Positions 24,897-36,446 of a stretch of DNA of 64,000 nucleotides are shown here, one piece after another. The notes below the pieces were generated by a model. The model did not search any database. It had not been told where the DNA came from and saw only the letters and a list, made by a program, of their open reading frames with translations. The first letter of the stretch is position 1. Each line of letters opens with the position of its first letter. Made by a program: the position numbers and the translations under genes. This DNA is from Rhinopomastus cyanomelas (Eukaryota > Chordata > Aves > Bucerotiformes > Rhinopomastidae), in the NCBI GenBank assembly GCA_013400115.1, contig VXBP01004404.1, forward strand, positions 291,250 to 355,249, given 5' to 3'.

Positions 24897-25998
24897 GTCA
24901 GGTGCTATTGTGGGTGCCACTCGTGGCATCAATTCTGCGTTTCGTATTGGACTGGCATATGGCCCGCTCTGGACAGAAAGGGCACTGCCGAAACACGGTG
25001 CCAGGAGCCTGACCCAGCTCCCCAAGAACCCAGAGACAGTGTCAGGCTGTATGGCAAGAGATTCCCAAAGTGCTCTGTCATCTGCAAGGCCACCCCGCCT
25101 CCCTCTGCCCTGACCTGCCAAGGGCAAGCAGGAGAAAAGGCCAAAACAGCCAGTAGCACCATCTTCATCACTCCAGAGGCTTTTCCTTTCTCATCCTGTC
25201 TTCATTCTCCTTTTCCCCTGGGGTATCACACCCCATTTACCGGTAGAGAAGAGCACAGTGTTAGAAGAGATGTGTCCTTAAAAGCTGACCGCACTCAAAG
25301 CAGCCCAGTCATCTCCAGCTTCTGTAAGAGGGAGGAAATGGATAAAACCTATAGGGGAGGCAGTTACCCTGCAGCTGCCTGCTGGGTTCCGGTGAACACC
25401 CAGAATTAGCCTCTGGCTGAGCCTGGATGTCAGAGCCAACAGACATACATCTGAGCCAGGAGGCCAGAGACACAAGGACACAGCAAGCCTTCACTCAACA
25501 CACACCTGGTCAGTGCGTAAGGTCTCTGGCTACCTCTGTCACACCAAATATTGTGTGGGGAGGAAAAGCCTCTGGGCTGACAAGCAACATGGGCATGCTT
25601 TGGGACACCCAGGGTGGTCATGAGTCCCTTCCCTTCCAGGGGGTGACTGCAGTCAGAGCACAGCCCGCTAACAGAGCCCAGCCGGTGCTGCTGTCCCGAA
25701 CAAGCCCCTAGCTCCTGGCAGGAACACACACACAGACCTCAGCAGGTACAAAACATCATCTGAGGGCTGAAAACACCTGCCTAGGGACTCAAGAGAAGAT
25801 GCAACCCCATGATCTCTACCTCAGTGATGCAGCCCCAATGTTCTTTACTGCCTTTGCACCCCTCCACTGTCTGTGACATGGGAACAGTCTCCCTGCTCCG
25901 GCATGGCAACAGGGAGAGGAGTACCACGCACAGGAGTAATGAAGCAGTGAGGAGGCTGCAGTCCCAGAGACACACAGGTTTAAAGGGAACAGATTGAG
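24897..25998. other. MB upstream flank, nothing further recognised
   Basis: Single-copy sequence. A 187-codon plus ORF (24,846-25,409) runs divergently out of the MB promoter but has no protein motif and is probably chance. Confidence 0.5.
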
Positions 25999-26192
25999 TA
26001 AGAAGGGCGACAGTAAGAAGGTGGTCGGGCACTGGAAGGGTGGTGGTTGAGTCCCCATCCCTGAATGAGTTTAAAAGTCACTTAGATGTAGTGTTGGAGG
26101 TCGTGCTTTACGGGTGAACTTGTAGAGTACGGCTGGTGGTTGGACTCAGTGATCCCAAGGGTCTTTTCCAACCTGAATGATTCTGTGATTCT
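25999..26192 (+). mobile_element. CR1 3' fragment, old subfamily
   Basis: Plus orientation, ending CAACCTGAATGATTCTGTGATTCT; directly abuts the opposite-orientation copy that follows. Confidence 0.82.
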
Positions 26193-26530
26193 CTGGAGAA
26201 GGAGACTCCACAACCTCCCTGGGCAGCCACTTTCAGGGCTCTGTCACCCTGGGAACAAGTTCCTTCTGATATTTATATGGATCCTCCTATGTTCCAGCTG
26301 ACACCCATTGTCCCTTGTCCTATCACTAGACGCCACTGAGCAGAGCCTGGCTCCATCCTCCTGACACCCACCCTTCCCATATTTATAGACATTAATGAGG
26401 TCACCCCTCAGTCTCCTCTTCTCCAAGCTCAAGACACCCAGCTTTTCCACACAAGGGAGGTGCTCCACTTCCTTCATCATCTTCATTGCTCTATGCTGGA
26501 CTGCCTCCAGCAGTTCCATGTCCTTCTTGA
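26193..26530 (-). mobile_element. CR1 LINE fragment lacking its 3' tail
   Basis: Minus-oriented common-subfamily copy that starts inside the element (CTGGAGAAGGAGACTCCACA) without the expected ~110 bp of tail. It runs into ORF2 sequence (EVEHLPCVEKLGVLSLEKRR on the minus strand). The junction with the preceding plus copy is abrupt. Confidence 0.88.
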
Positions 26531-27751
26531 ACTGAGGGGCCAGATCTGGTCTCAACCCATGTCTGCAACCCTCCCCTTCCCTTGCCTCTACGCTCCAGTT
26601 TCCTTCACATCCAAAAATCCACCTCCTGAACACTTCAAGGCCAAAATTTCCTTGTGCAAATACCAGCCTGCTACCAATTGCCCAAACTAAACTGATGGGA
26701 GAGATACTGAGACCCCCCTGCTCATGTTTCTCCCCAGTGTGGGGCTGAGACAGGGAAGGTCACAGACCTGCAGCCTCAATCCCCAAGTCCTTACAACAGT
26801 AAACAAACATTTGCACCATCCCAGGCTTGGCCTTGGGTAGGATCCTGAATACTGACCTTACTGTTTTACACTCGTTTCAGACACGACAGAAATGTGCTCC
26901 CGGTACGTGACCAGCCACTGCTTGCGCACTGAGCTCTTCGTTCTCCCCAAGCTGAAAACTACTCAGCTGCCATAATAACTTCATCCCAAGCTGGTCTGCG
27001 GTCTGCTGCCCGTGTATTTCCCCAGGGCTGTGGAGCCGGAGCTCCTGCTACAGACATTAACGTTGGATGTTCAGAAACAGAGCTTAAAAGGAGGGTGGGA
27101 TTCCCTGTTGCTTTCTGCAAAGTAGGAATGAAATGCCATCGCTAGCTCTTCTCCCTTGGAGATTAAAGATAAACCCTTCAGAAATACTAAAAGCTTTATC
27201 CAGCTGCAAAAAGGATGGGGCCGTTTAGTATCTACGGGCTTCTCCTCTTGGGTCGAGCCTCCTGCTTGGGGCAAAACCTATCACTGGCATAATCACCTTA
27301 ATAAACTGCAGTCAAACTACAGCCACTCAGCACATAGGCTGTCGGCCTTAAACATTGTGTGAAACATCACGGGCCACACCAGAGCCCAGCTGGCACGCGT
27401 GGCTACACGTCTCTGCCCACAGCTAGGGTGCTCGGGCCAAATGAGCGTAAAACGTATCGTTAAGAGCTTCTGGCCATGGTTCGGGGTGCATCGCTGCTGC
27501 CGTGGTGCGGGGGGTTGTGGCCTCGCTGCAAAGCCTTCTTGGGTGGATCATGACACCCTGGGGCTGGTACCCGCCTGGGGTGTCCCCTCGCGGGGCTGGA
27601 GGCACCGCGGCATCCCGGTTCCGTCGGACAGGGCTTGCTACCATCTAGTGGCCACGGGCGACAAAGCCACAGGGACTGGAGGCCATGTTAAAGCCTCTAC
27701 CTGGGATGTGGAGGCCCGGGGAGGTAGGCAGTCGACACAGGATCGGAGAAG
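26531..27751. other. Intergenic; contains a CTCF-like motif
   Basis: No coding exon recognised. GC-rich from 27.4 to 27.75 kb. The CTCF-like motif is listed separately. Confidence 0.5.
27638..27654 (-). promoter_or_regulatory. CTCF-like motif
   Basis: Minus strand TGGCCACTAGATGGTAG matches the CTCF core CCASYAGRKGGC at all but the last base. Same orientation as the motif at 2.3 kb. Confidence 0.5.
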
Positions 27752-28012
27752 CTTTTTGGTAGGAAGAGATCTCTGAGATCGTCAAATCCAACCAGTAACC
27801 TGGCACTGCCAGGTGACCACTAAACCAGGTCCCTAAGCACCAGGTCCACTTCCAGGGGTGGTGGCTCCATCACTGCACTGGGCAGCCTGTTCCAATGCAG
27901 TGACCGCTTCAGTGAAGACATGCTTCCTAACGGCCAGCCTAAACCTCCCCTGGTGCAACTTGCAGCCATTCCCTCCAGTCCTGTCACTCAGAGAAAGGAA
28001 AAGGCTCTGCCC
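27752..28012 (-). mobile_element. CR1 3' fragment, old subfamily
   Basis: Minus orientation; recognisable blocks are gatctctgagatcgtcaaatccaacc, gggcagcctgttccaatgc and cctaaacctcccctggtgcaacttg. Tail eroded. Confidence 0.8.
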
Positions 28013-28153
28013 CTCCAGTTTCAGGAGACCACAGGACACAAAGCATGCTGGCAGTGCCACAGGACACCTTATCCAACAGCTCAAGTACTGGAGAGGACCA
28101 GGGTGGTGGGTCAGGGTGCAGGAAGATCCACTGAGTACTGCCAAGGAACAGGG

Positions 28154-28277
28154 GCTTCACGGGGCTTCTTTCCACCAACAAATGCTATCAAAAGGAGCTT
28201 AGGGCGCAACCCTGAGCTTCATGGGGCTTCTTTCCACCCACAAATGTTATTGAAAGGAGCTTAGGGAGCATCCCCCC
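28154..28277. repeat. 62-bp tandem duplication
   Basis: Two adjacent copies of GCTTCA.GGGGCTTCTTTCCACC.ACAAATG..AT..AAAGGAGCTTAGGG, starting at 28,154 and 28,216, about 90 % alike. Confidence 0.85.
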
Positions 28278-28679
28278 ACATCACCAGGCACATTTCTGGC
28301 AGAATGGTGGATGCCATCTCACCTCTGCCTTGCCGCTCCCCTAGCTGATGGCAAAAACCCTTTCTACAGGCATCAGTGAGTTTAGACCACCCCAGAAGTG
28401 GAAAGACCACTCGTTTTCCCTGTTTCTGAGGGATCAAATAAGCTCTACAGTGGCTCTTAGCCATGGCTTTAGAAACAGCAGCCAGTTGGTGGTTGTGAAT
28501 GGGGGGCACAGCCATCCTGGCTGAACTGGGAGGCACAGCAGGAGCCACACACCAGCCACCCCATCCCTTTTCCTCCAGAGATGATCCAAACCATCCCCTG
28601 TGCTTACACAGCAAAGCAGGACAAACAGATTTTGGGGGTAGATCCCTTTTCCTTTTCACAAAGAGGCTTTCCCCCCACA

Positions 28680-29180
28680 AAAGGCCCGAGAGGAGCTGAC
28701 GGAGCTGCGGCTGGGAGCAGCAGCGGCAGTGGTAGCTCCAGCTCTGCTGTGACCCGGGGTTGTATAAAGCGTGGCGTGACGTAAGCACCGTACGCGCCGC
28801 TCTGCTGGGGAGCAGCCGAGGTGGGGGGAGGCCAGCGCTCCGAAAAAGCCGAGGAATATTATATAACAGCGACTTACATAATTACCTATTGCATAACGCC
28901 GGGGAAAAGGCCCTCCGTAACGCAGCCGTGGTTTCTATGGAGTCTTGCCGGTGACATGATTGCTTCTAAGAGAGTCATTTGCACTTCATCTCAGGAGCCT
29001 GCGGCTCGGGCCGTGCAGACAGACAGGTGAGACCCCCACGCTCCCGGCAGCGTTAGCTGGAGAGATAAAGGCGACGCTGAAGGGATCTTGCAGCTATAAC
29101 GAGGCAAGAGCATTGGGTTTCTGCGGCTGTGCCAGCGACTTCAATAGTCAGCGGCTCAGAAGAGCATCAGATAAGAGCAC
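28680..29180 (+). promoter_or_regulatory. Promoter-like or conserved regulatory island
   Basis: GC-rich single-copy island. It has TATAAA (28,763-28,768), a CRE-like TGACGTAA (28,777-28,784), a C/EBP-like ATTGCATAAC near 28,888, and a good donor GACAG|GTGAGA at 29,027. On the plus strand this would make a non-coding first exon of roughly 230 nt. GATAAG occurs at 29,171. No downstream exon is recognised, so an enhancer is equally likely. Confidence 0.35.
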
Positions 29181-31529
29181 CGTGTGAAGCTGAGCGCGCT
29201 GCATACCCTCCATCACTTGCGGGAAGCAAGGTGGAGCCTGACTGGTGGAGGCAGCTGCTGAAGCCCTTCCAGGCCCAGTCCTCTCTTCTCCTCACTCTGT
29301 AAGGCTATTCTTAGCAGAGCCTCCAGGCAGGGCTCCCGCACACTGACAGCTTTCAGCAGCTGAGAGGTGACCCAAGCAGGTTGCTTAAAAGGCAGGGGAA
29401 GGATTAGGAGGAATTCAGCACCAGAACAAGGTTTGGGCTGTGCATCCGCGGAGCTGTGCTGTGGGCTCATCAGTACTGCGGCACGGATCCTTTCACGGGT
29501 CATGCTTCAGTGCTCACAGGATGCAGCCTTTGGTCACTGTCAGACAGGCAGTTTGTGACTCAGTCATTTCCAGGAGGTGCACAGGGTGATGCAGACATGA
29601 CCCCCAGCTCCCGTGCAGTCATCAAGGCATCTCACGGTGCACGTGACGCTGCGCAGCACCTGAGCTAAACACTTGTCTGGGCTAAGGAGGACACTTACTG
29701 CAGGCCAGCACTTGGATTCGGTGGGAGAACAAGCAGCACAGCAGCAGGGCAGTCTGGGACCAGAATATTCGGGCTCTGATGCAGAGGCTGAGGCTGTCTC
29801 TGAGGCTGCAAGAGCTCTCTCTAGGGATGCAAACCTCCTCTGAAGGGCTGACAAACAAGAGCACAGAAGGACAGAGGATTTCTGTGGGAAATGTTGAGTG
29901 CAGTTAAAAGAAGGAGGAGGATGATTAGAAAACAACATGTGGATTTGAAAGCCTTGCCCATCCCAGGAGCAAAGGGAGGAAATGATTTTTTGGAGGTAAG
30001 GATACAGCTTATAGTAGGGAGACCCTGGAGATCTCTCTGGAAGTCATTGGGAAGACAAGAAGGAACTGTGGCGTCCAGCAGTCCCTTTGGGGGAATTAAA
30101 CTGTAATGGCACACAGGGATTTGACGAGCGCTTGCTGAAATAATAAAGTGAGAGGGGAATGCTTCCCTCATCCCTCACCGCCAGCAGAACACTGTAACTA
30201 CAGGCTGCCAGGGGACGAGTGGAAAAAACCCACGTGGACCAAAAAAGTCCCAATCAATCAGCATGCTTGCCGTGTTGTCTGTCCCTGATGCCCTGACGTC
30301 TGTCGCTCAGAGCTGTAACAGAGATGCTGTTATTGCTGTTAACAGCTGGATTTCAGGTTGTCTTGGCTGTTCCCACACTGTGCCTTGAGCCAGAGAGGGC
30401 CCTCCTTCTCCCAGTTCTTTGGGAGTATGGGTGCAAGGGGCATGCTGCAAGGCGGCTCACCCTGCGAGAGTGTGGGACATGCACCGGGCACAGCTGAGTG
30501 CTGCTGGAGAGGAGTCCAGGTGCCTGCAAAGGCAGCAGCAACTGCACCATGGCTGAGACCAGAGGGAGAGCAGCAGCAGAGGGAAAAAGCTGGGCTGCTG
30601 TGCAAAGCAGCACCCTCTCTCCAGCCACCTTTCCTTGGGATGGGGACACGCACACAGACACACAGAGTCTGCAGGGAGCTGGTTAAACTCTCTCAACTAA
30701 GAAAGCTTCTTCCTTCCTGAGCTATTCCTCAAGAGGAATTAGCCAGGGTCACGATGCACAGGGCACAGCTCAGCTGTGGGCTCTCAGGCTCCTAAAAAGG
30801 GGGGGTTGGGGAGCCCCTCACTGCACCATAAAATTGGATGATCCAGCTGCAAACTGCCTGGCCCAGCCCCAACAGGCTGGCAAGGACTGCTCAAGGTACT
30901 AGCACTTTATATGAGGCTGTGTGTGTTTTCAAGTCAGTTTTGGAGGTGATGCTTGCAGAGTGATGCTTGGAGAGCCTCCCGCACCCCAAGATGCTCACAC
31001 AGCTCTTAATGAGGGCTTGAAATGAACTGGATCACGGGACTCACATGAGTTTGAACTAACTGCAGTTGTCTTTCGGTGACTGTTTGGAAGCCAGATCAGT
31101 TCTTGTTTGTCACACAGCCAGACTGACACACTCTGGCAGGGGAAGGCAGAGCTACTCCTGATGGCATCTCCTGTAAAAGAAACTCCCAAAACTCCAGGCT
31201 GGCCAGTGGCACAGCACACCTGGATTAGGGCTTCCCTTTGCCTAACTTGCATGGGGTCAGAGGTAAGGAAACGCTTCTGGTTTTCGTTTTGCCTGCAGAA
31301 CAGCTTCTCATCCACAACACGTGGAGCTTCTGCAAGTGGAGAAGCCAAGATCAACTCTCCATTTGCATTGACGTTTACACTTGCCTCTTAATGAGCTCCA
31401 ACAGGTTCTTGCTTCCAGCTGCAGCTGACCCTTTTCAAAGTTCACGGTCCCGATTTGCGTTGTCACTCCCACGCCAAATGCTCCCTTAGGGAGGATGGGG
31501 ACAACCAGGGCTTTTCCTCTGCAGAGAAA

Positions 31530-31845
31530 CACAGAATCACACAGAATCACAAAACATTAGGGTTTGGAAGGGACCTCGAAAGATCATCCAGTCCAATCCC
31601 CCTGCCACGGCAGGATCACCTAGATCGCACAAGTCGCACAAGAACATGGCCAGGTGGGTTTTCAATGTCTCCAGAGAAGGAGACTCCACAACCCCCTGGG
31701 CAGCCCCTTCCAGTGCTCTGTCACCCTCACGGGGAAGAAGTTCCTTCTCATATTGATGTGGAACCCCCTGTGTTCCAGCTCACACCCGTTGTCCCTTGTC
31801 CTGTCACTGGATTCCACTGAGAAGAGCCTGGCTCCATCCTCCACT
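31530..31845 (-). mobile_element. CR1 LINE 3' fragment
   Basis: Common subfamily: AGAATCACACAGAATCAC tail, then the 3'UTR and ORF2 end (FFPVRVTEHWKGLPRG on the minus strand). Young-looking. Confidence 0.92.
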
Positions 31846-32461
31846 TTAAGCAGTCCCAAATCCACTAGCACTCACAGAGAACACCTGCAGGGAAACTGAT
31901 CCCTCTATAAGCAAAACATAAGTGTTTGCTTCAAGCAGACCGACACGGGGTGGCAGTGAGCGCTCTGAGCACAGCACTGGGCGCCTGGCTGCCTGAGATG
32001 TGCCAGTGGATTTGGGATGCAGACTCTGTTCTGCACATCTTCCCTCTAACTGGCAGTCTTGCAATTTCATCTCATTTTCATTGCTCTGCTTGCAATCAGA
32101 TCTTTTCTCTTGTTCACTTTAGGGTCCAGCTGGCAACACAGCATCAGTGGTGGGGCTTGATACTTGCTGAAAGATACTGGCTAAAAAACCCCAAGTACTG
32201 GGAAATCTCAGCCGTGCTGAGGATCCTGGTCCTGTGGTTGCAGTACTGCCTTGGTACATGGGTACCCCAGAATCCCTGCCACATACTCAGCCCTCTCTGC
32301 TGTTTGGGGTCCACGGTTGCATATGGGGCTGGGCACCTTTGGAAAGCCCACCTGTAAGCATCCTATATACAAAGGATCCCTGGTCAGCCAGAAGCTCATC
32401 TAACCTCTTCCCCCAACAGCACTGGAGGCAGATATCCATGAGAAGTGTAAGAAGCAGGAAT
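31846..32461. other. Intergenic, nothing recognised
   Basis: Unique sequence with overlapping chance ORFs on both strands. Confidence 0.5.
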
Positions 32462-32915
32462 CACATAGAACAAAGAATTATTGAGGCTGGAAAAGACCTC
32501 TGAGATCACCAAGCCCAGCCTATGGCCTGACATCACCACATCAGCCAGACCAGGGCACTAAGGGCCACAGACTTCAAACAGACTTCAAACTCCTCCAGGG
32601 ATGGCAAAGCCACCACTGCCCTGGGCAATCCATTCCAGTGTCTAGTCATCCTTTCCATGAGGAAGGGCTTCCTAATATCCAGCCTAACTCTCCCCTGGTG
32701 CAGCTTCATGCCCTGCCCTCTCATCCTGTCGCTAGTTGCCTGGGAGAAGAGCCCGACCCCCACCTGACTAGAACCTCCATTCAAGTAGTTGTAGAGAAGG
32801 AGAAGGTCCCCCTGAATCTCCTCTTCTCCAGGCTAAACAACCCACAGGTCCCTCAGCCTCTCCTCATCAGACTTTCCTTCTAGTCCCTTCCCAGTCCCAT
32901 CACTCTCCTCTGGAC
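32462..32915 (-). mobile_element. CR1 LINE 3' fragment, third subfamily
   Basis: Begins AGAATTATTGAGGCTGGAAAAGACCTCTGAGATCA. On the minus strand it encodes MTRHWNGLPRAVVALPSLEEF. A related copy lies at 41,193. Confidence 0.88.
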
Positions 32916-33699
32916 ATCAGAGGAGAGTGACATCCCTCAGCCCATCGCAGCAGCTTGAGGCTAAAGGACTTCCCAAGGTCAAAGATGCATCCTTGCCTTT
33001 AAGAGCTTTAAAGCAGAACTCTGCATGAGTTTAAAACTGTTAGTCCTCTCACACTCACTCCCCAAAACATGTTTCAGAGGTGCCTGCAGCCTTAACCAGG
33101 CTCAGCCGGTTAAAAACAGCCTGCTGGCTCGGTGGCTCTACAACAGCTTCACCTTCTAGCTCTTCCCCAACATCAAGGCACGTCCATCCAGAAGAAAACC
33201 CACACCAGCACAAATGCAGCTCCACTCCCCTGGAAGATCTCCGTATTGGGCAGGGCTCCCACCTCTGGCACCTTTTCAGCTGTGACTTCCTCAGACTCGC
33301 TGATTTTCTTTTGTGATCTTTCTCCTCTTGCTAAGAGCTCCAGCGCTGGTGGCTCAGCTGGTCGCATCCAGCTGGTCTGTGGCAGCATCTGCCTGGAAAT
33401 TGCTCATCTTCGCCTGCGGTTCTTTTGTTTCCTTCCCCATCAGATGCAGAGCAGATCTGGCCGCACGTGGCGGCTCTCTGCTCGGGATGAATCCAGGCTC
33501 AGGGTTTCAGCATCAATTCTCTATGAGTTTGTAGCAAGAGACGAATGAAGCTGGATTTATTGTGCTCCTGAGCAAAAGGCCAGTGCTTATCTGCTGCTCT
33601 TGCTGACCTGCAGCTTACAGAACTGAGAGAGGGATGCTCAGGAGCCACTGCTTACGAGGACAGGAAAGGTCCAAATCATAATCCAAAACAACCCCAAAA
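32916..33699. other. Intergenic, nothing recognised
   Basis: Single-copy sequence. A 138-codon plus ORF (33,132-33,548) has no domain signal. Confidence 0.5.
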
Positions 33700-34637
33700 C
33701 CCAGTGCTATTCAATTTATTCATTAACAATTTGGATGAGGAATTGGAGTGCTCTGTCAGCAAGTCTGCTGATGGCACCAGTCTGGGAGGAGCAGCCAACA
33801 CCCCAGCAGGCTGGGCTGCCATTCAGTGGGACCTTGACAGCCTGGAGAGCTGGGCGGGGAGAAACTCAATAAACTAGGACAAGGGCAGTGTAGGGGCTGG
33901 CATCTGGGCAAGAACAACCCCAGGAACCAGGATAGGTTGGGGACTGACTTGTTGGAGAGCAGTATAGGAGAAATAGACCTGGAGGTCCTGGTGGACAGCA
34001 GGATGACCATGAGCCAGCATTGGGCCCTTGTGGCCAAGAAGGTCAACAGCATCCTGGGGTGGATAAGAAGAGAGGTGGTTAGCAGATCAAGAGAGGTTCT
34101 CCTCCCCATCTACTCTGCCCTGGTGAGACCACATCTGGAAGACTGTGTCCAGTTCTGAGCCCATCAGTTCCAGAAGGACACAGAACTACTAGAGAGAGTC
34201 CAGTGCAGAGCCACAGAGCTGATGAAAGGAGTAGAACATCTCCCTGGTGAGGAAAGGCTGAGGGAGCTGGGTCTCTTCAGCTTGGAGAAGAGGAGCCTGA
34301 GGGGTGACCTCATTAATGTTGATAAATATGGAAAGGGTGGGTGTCAGGAGGATGGAGCCAGGCTCTGCTCAGCATCATCTCATTATGGGACATGGGGTGA
34401 TGGGTGTGAGCTGGAACATAGTTCCACATCAATGTGAGAAGGAATTTCTTCATGGTGAGAGTGACAGAGCACTGGAAGGGACTGCCTGGGAGGGTTGTGC
34501 AGTCTCCTTCTCTGGAGACATTTAAAACCCACCTGGATGGGTTCCTGTGCCACTTTATCTAGGTGATCCTGCTGTGGCAGGGGGGTAGGACTGCATGATC
34601 TTTTGAAGTCCCTTCCCTAATATTCTGTGATTCTGTG
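33700..34637 (+). mobile_element. CR1 LINE, longest copy in the window (~940 bp)
   Basis: Plus orientation. Starts within the ORF2 reverse-transcriptase domain, just downstream of the catalytic region (reads like INNLDEELECSVSKSADGTS, where functional copies have FADDT). It continues through GTDLLESSIGEIDLEVLVDS, YSALVRPHLEDCVQF and the 3'UTR to a TTCTGTGATTCTGTGA tail. Stops and frame changes make it a pseudogene fragment. Confidence 0.92.
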
Positions 34638-34685
34638 AACCAGGCAAAAGTCAACACTGAGACCAGACTTTAAATTGTCAGGAGA

Positions 34686-34764
34686 AGACCATGCCTGTGG
34701 CAGGGGGGTTGGAACTGGATGATGTCTAGGGTCCCTCCAACCTAAACCATTCTATGATTCTGTA
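34686..34764 (+). mobile_element. CR1 tail-only fragment
   Basis: About 80 bp: GGCAGGGGGGTTGGAACTGG...CTATGATTCTGTAAG. Confidence 0.85.
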
Positions 34765-35159
34765 AGACAGGGAACTGCAACTAGATCAGTAAAAGCAGGT
34801 AGACCTTTTATGGGGAAGGGTGTCTCACCCACTGAGTAAAACCTGAGCTAAGAGGAGGTTTAGTGCCAGGGAAGAGTTCAGGTGGAAATGCGGGTGGGAG
34901 TGTGGACATGGTTTGTGTTTTTATTTAAGAAAGGATGTTACAGAAAGGACTGCCTGGTGCCAACCCTGTGAAACCCTGGCCAGCCCGCCCTGGAAGGTGT
35001 GAGCCCGGGAAGCCACTGCTGCGATCTGCTCCTGTTCAGGACTGTGGGTCCTTGTTGCAGTTTGAGGATTACCATAATTTTCAGATGTGCAGAGGTGCTT
35101 TCATGAAGAATGAAGAGTTTTTGTTACTTCCCTCAGTTACCTGTCCTGGGGGAACCTGT

Positions 35160-35307
35160 CCCCCGTTATACAGGTCCCAGGGCCCTTCCACGGAAGAGGC
35201 TGTCGTGGGGGACCTGCGCCGAGGTTACACTGTCCCAGGAACCTTCCCCGGAAGAGTCTGTGCTGGGACCTGCCCCGGAAGAGTCTGGCTCGGTCAGCCT
35301 ATAAAAA
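35160..35307 (+). promoter_or_regulatory. Orphan promoter: three ETS boxes and a TATA box
   Basis: Three imperfect direct repeats each carry CGGAAG (35,191, 35,249, 35,276), the ETS-factor core. They are followed by TATAAAAA at 35,300-35,307. Sequence downstream is extremely GC-rich. The start site would be near 35,330. No known gene is attached. A solo LTR was considered but clear TG...CA ends with a target duplication were not found. Confidence 0.45.
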
Positions 35308-35560
35308 GCGGGGCAGGGGCCTTGTTCGGGCCTGTGGCCCTGAAGGCAGTACCTCCCGCACCGCCCCGGGAACGGGCAGTACCGCGGGGGGAAACCGCGG
35401 CTCCCGAAGCAGCCACGATCTGCCGCGGCTTCCGAAGCAGCCGCGGCCCCGGCCTGACCCCCACCGCGGCAGCGCGGTTCCGCCGCTGCTCGCCGCCGCC
35501 GCACCGCGCTCGGACTGGAGAAGCAAGACGGGGGCAGATTCGCCATCGCGACCCCCCCCC

Positions 35561-36042
35561 ATGGACAGCCTTCAGCATCGGTGAGCTGGGCTACTCCTCT
35601 TCCCCCTGGAGCTGAGACGGGAGAGGGAGAGGAGAGGATCCTTGGGAGACCCTCTCGGCCCCGTGTGGAGTGGGGGGGGGTGCGGCCCTGCTGGCGCCAT
35701 GCGGGCGGTCTCCATGTTGGCCCCCGCACGCGGCTGNGTTTCCCTAAGCCATCTTTATCCGAGATGTCATCGAGACCTCACTGCTTTGCTTTCCTTTCTT
35801 TTATCTTAAATTGTGGTCCTGAACCCACCACAGTCCTGCTTTTGGGTGTTTTTCTTTACAGAGGCATCTGTGTCTCCTGCCTGCTGAGCGACGAGCCCCA
35901 TGCCAGGGCGCTCCATGCGCTGGCTATGCCGATCAGCCCTTCCTCTCAGCCCAACACACAGGGAGATTTAATGCAGGACTTCTTAGGAACCACCAGACCC
36001 AACCACCACCTCACAACTTACACTAAAGCCATCAGAGGTTGA
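35561..36042 (+). CDS. Speculative two-exon small ORF (unknown product)
   Basis: I do not recognise this protein. An ATG at 35,561 (MDSLQH) is followed after 20 nt by a good donor CATCG|GTGAGC at 35,581. An acceptor TTTTTCTTTACAG|AGGC lies at 35,861. Joining 35,561-35,580 to 35,862-36,042 leaves a frame open to the TGA at 36,040 (about 66 codons, ending YTKAIRG). It has several Cys/His near the start of exon 2 (GICVSCLLSDEPH) but no domain I know. Support is only the promoter, splice signals and open frame; it could be a lncRNA or chance. A low-complexity repeat, CCGAAGCAGCC twice (35,405 and 35,431), lies in the 5'UTR. Confidence 0.22.
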
Positions 36043-36446
36043 AGGCTGCTGGTGGCAGCAGCTGCCAGACACTGCACAAAGTACAGGGGAGTGTCCACGA
36101 GAGGGAGAGTCAGTGCCAGGCTCAACGGCGATGCTGTGCAGACAGCACTTTGCTGCCTGGCATTTGGAAGGGAGACATTCCCATGCTTTGCTTCACCCAG
36201 CTTTCCACACGTTTGTTTCTCCTGGAGGCTCCCTTTTCCTTTTCCAGTTCATTTTCCTTCCTTCTCTTTCTTCTGCAGGTCCACGTGCATCTCCCTTGCC
36301 ATGGTCCCTACACCCTAAGCTGTACAGTCTTTCCCAGGGTGAATCATCCACCCTGGACAGTCAGGTTCCCGCTCCAGCCTCAGCTGTCCTCACCTTTCCC
36401 TTTTCTTCCCTGCTTTTCCCCACCAGCATATGAGTGAGACCATCTC

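Larger units (their letters stand above)
28013..31529. other. Intergenic, CR1-free; includes a promoter-like island
   Basis: 3.5 kb of single-copy sequence. Contains the 62-bp tandem duplication (28,154-28,277) and the promoter-like island at 28.68-29.2 kb. Short ORFs at 29.5-31.5 kb have no recognisable family. Confidence 0.5.
34765..36446. other. Single-copy region with an orphan GC-rich promoter
   Basis: CR1-free. An ambiguous base (n) sits at 35,737. The promoter-like elements and candidate exons are annotated separately. Confidence 0.6.

Noticed and set aside
24846..25409. 187-codon ORF divergent from MB
   Set aside because: No motif, overlaps the MB promoter, no splice or start context.
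28261..28788. 175-codon minus ORF
   Set aside because: Extends across the 5' part of the promoter-like island and begins next to a tandem repeat; no domain seen.
34935..35615. 226-codon plus ORF over the orphan promoter
   Set aside because: It spans the TATA box and the predicted splice donor, has GC-driven composition and no domain; more likely chance than a protein.
34936..35860. Solo LTR interpretation (TGT...ACA ends, TATA in the middle)
   Set aside because: Ends TGTTACAG and CTTTACA are only loosely inverted, and flanking 5-6 bp (aagga / gaggc) do not match as a target duplication. Not excluded.
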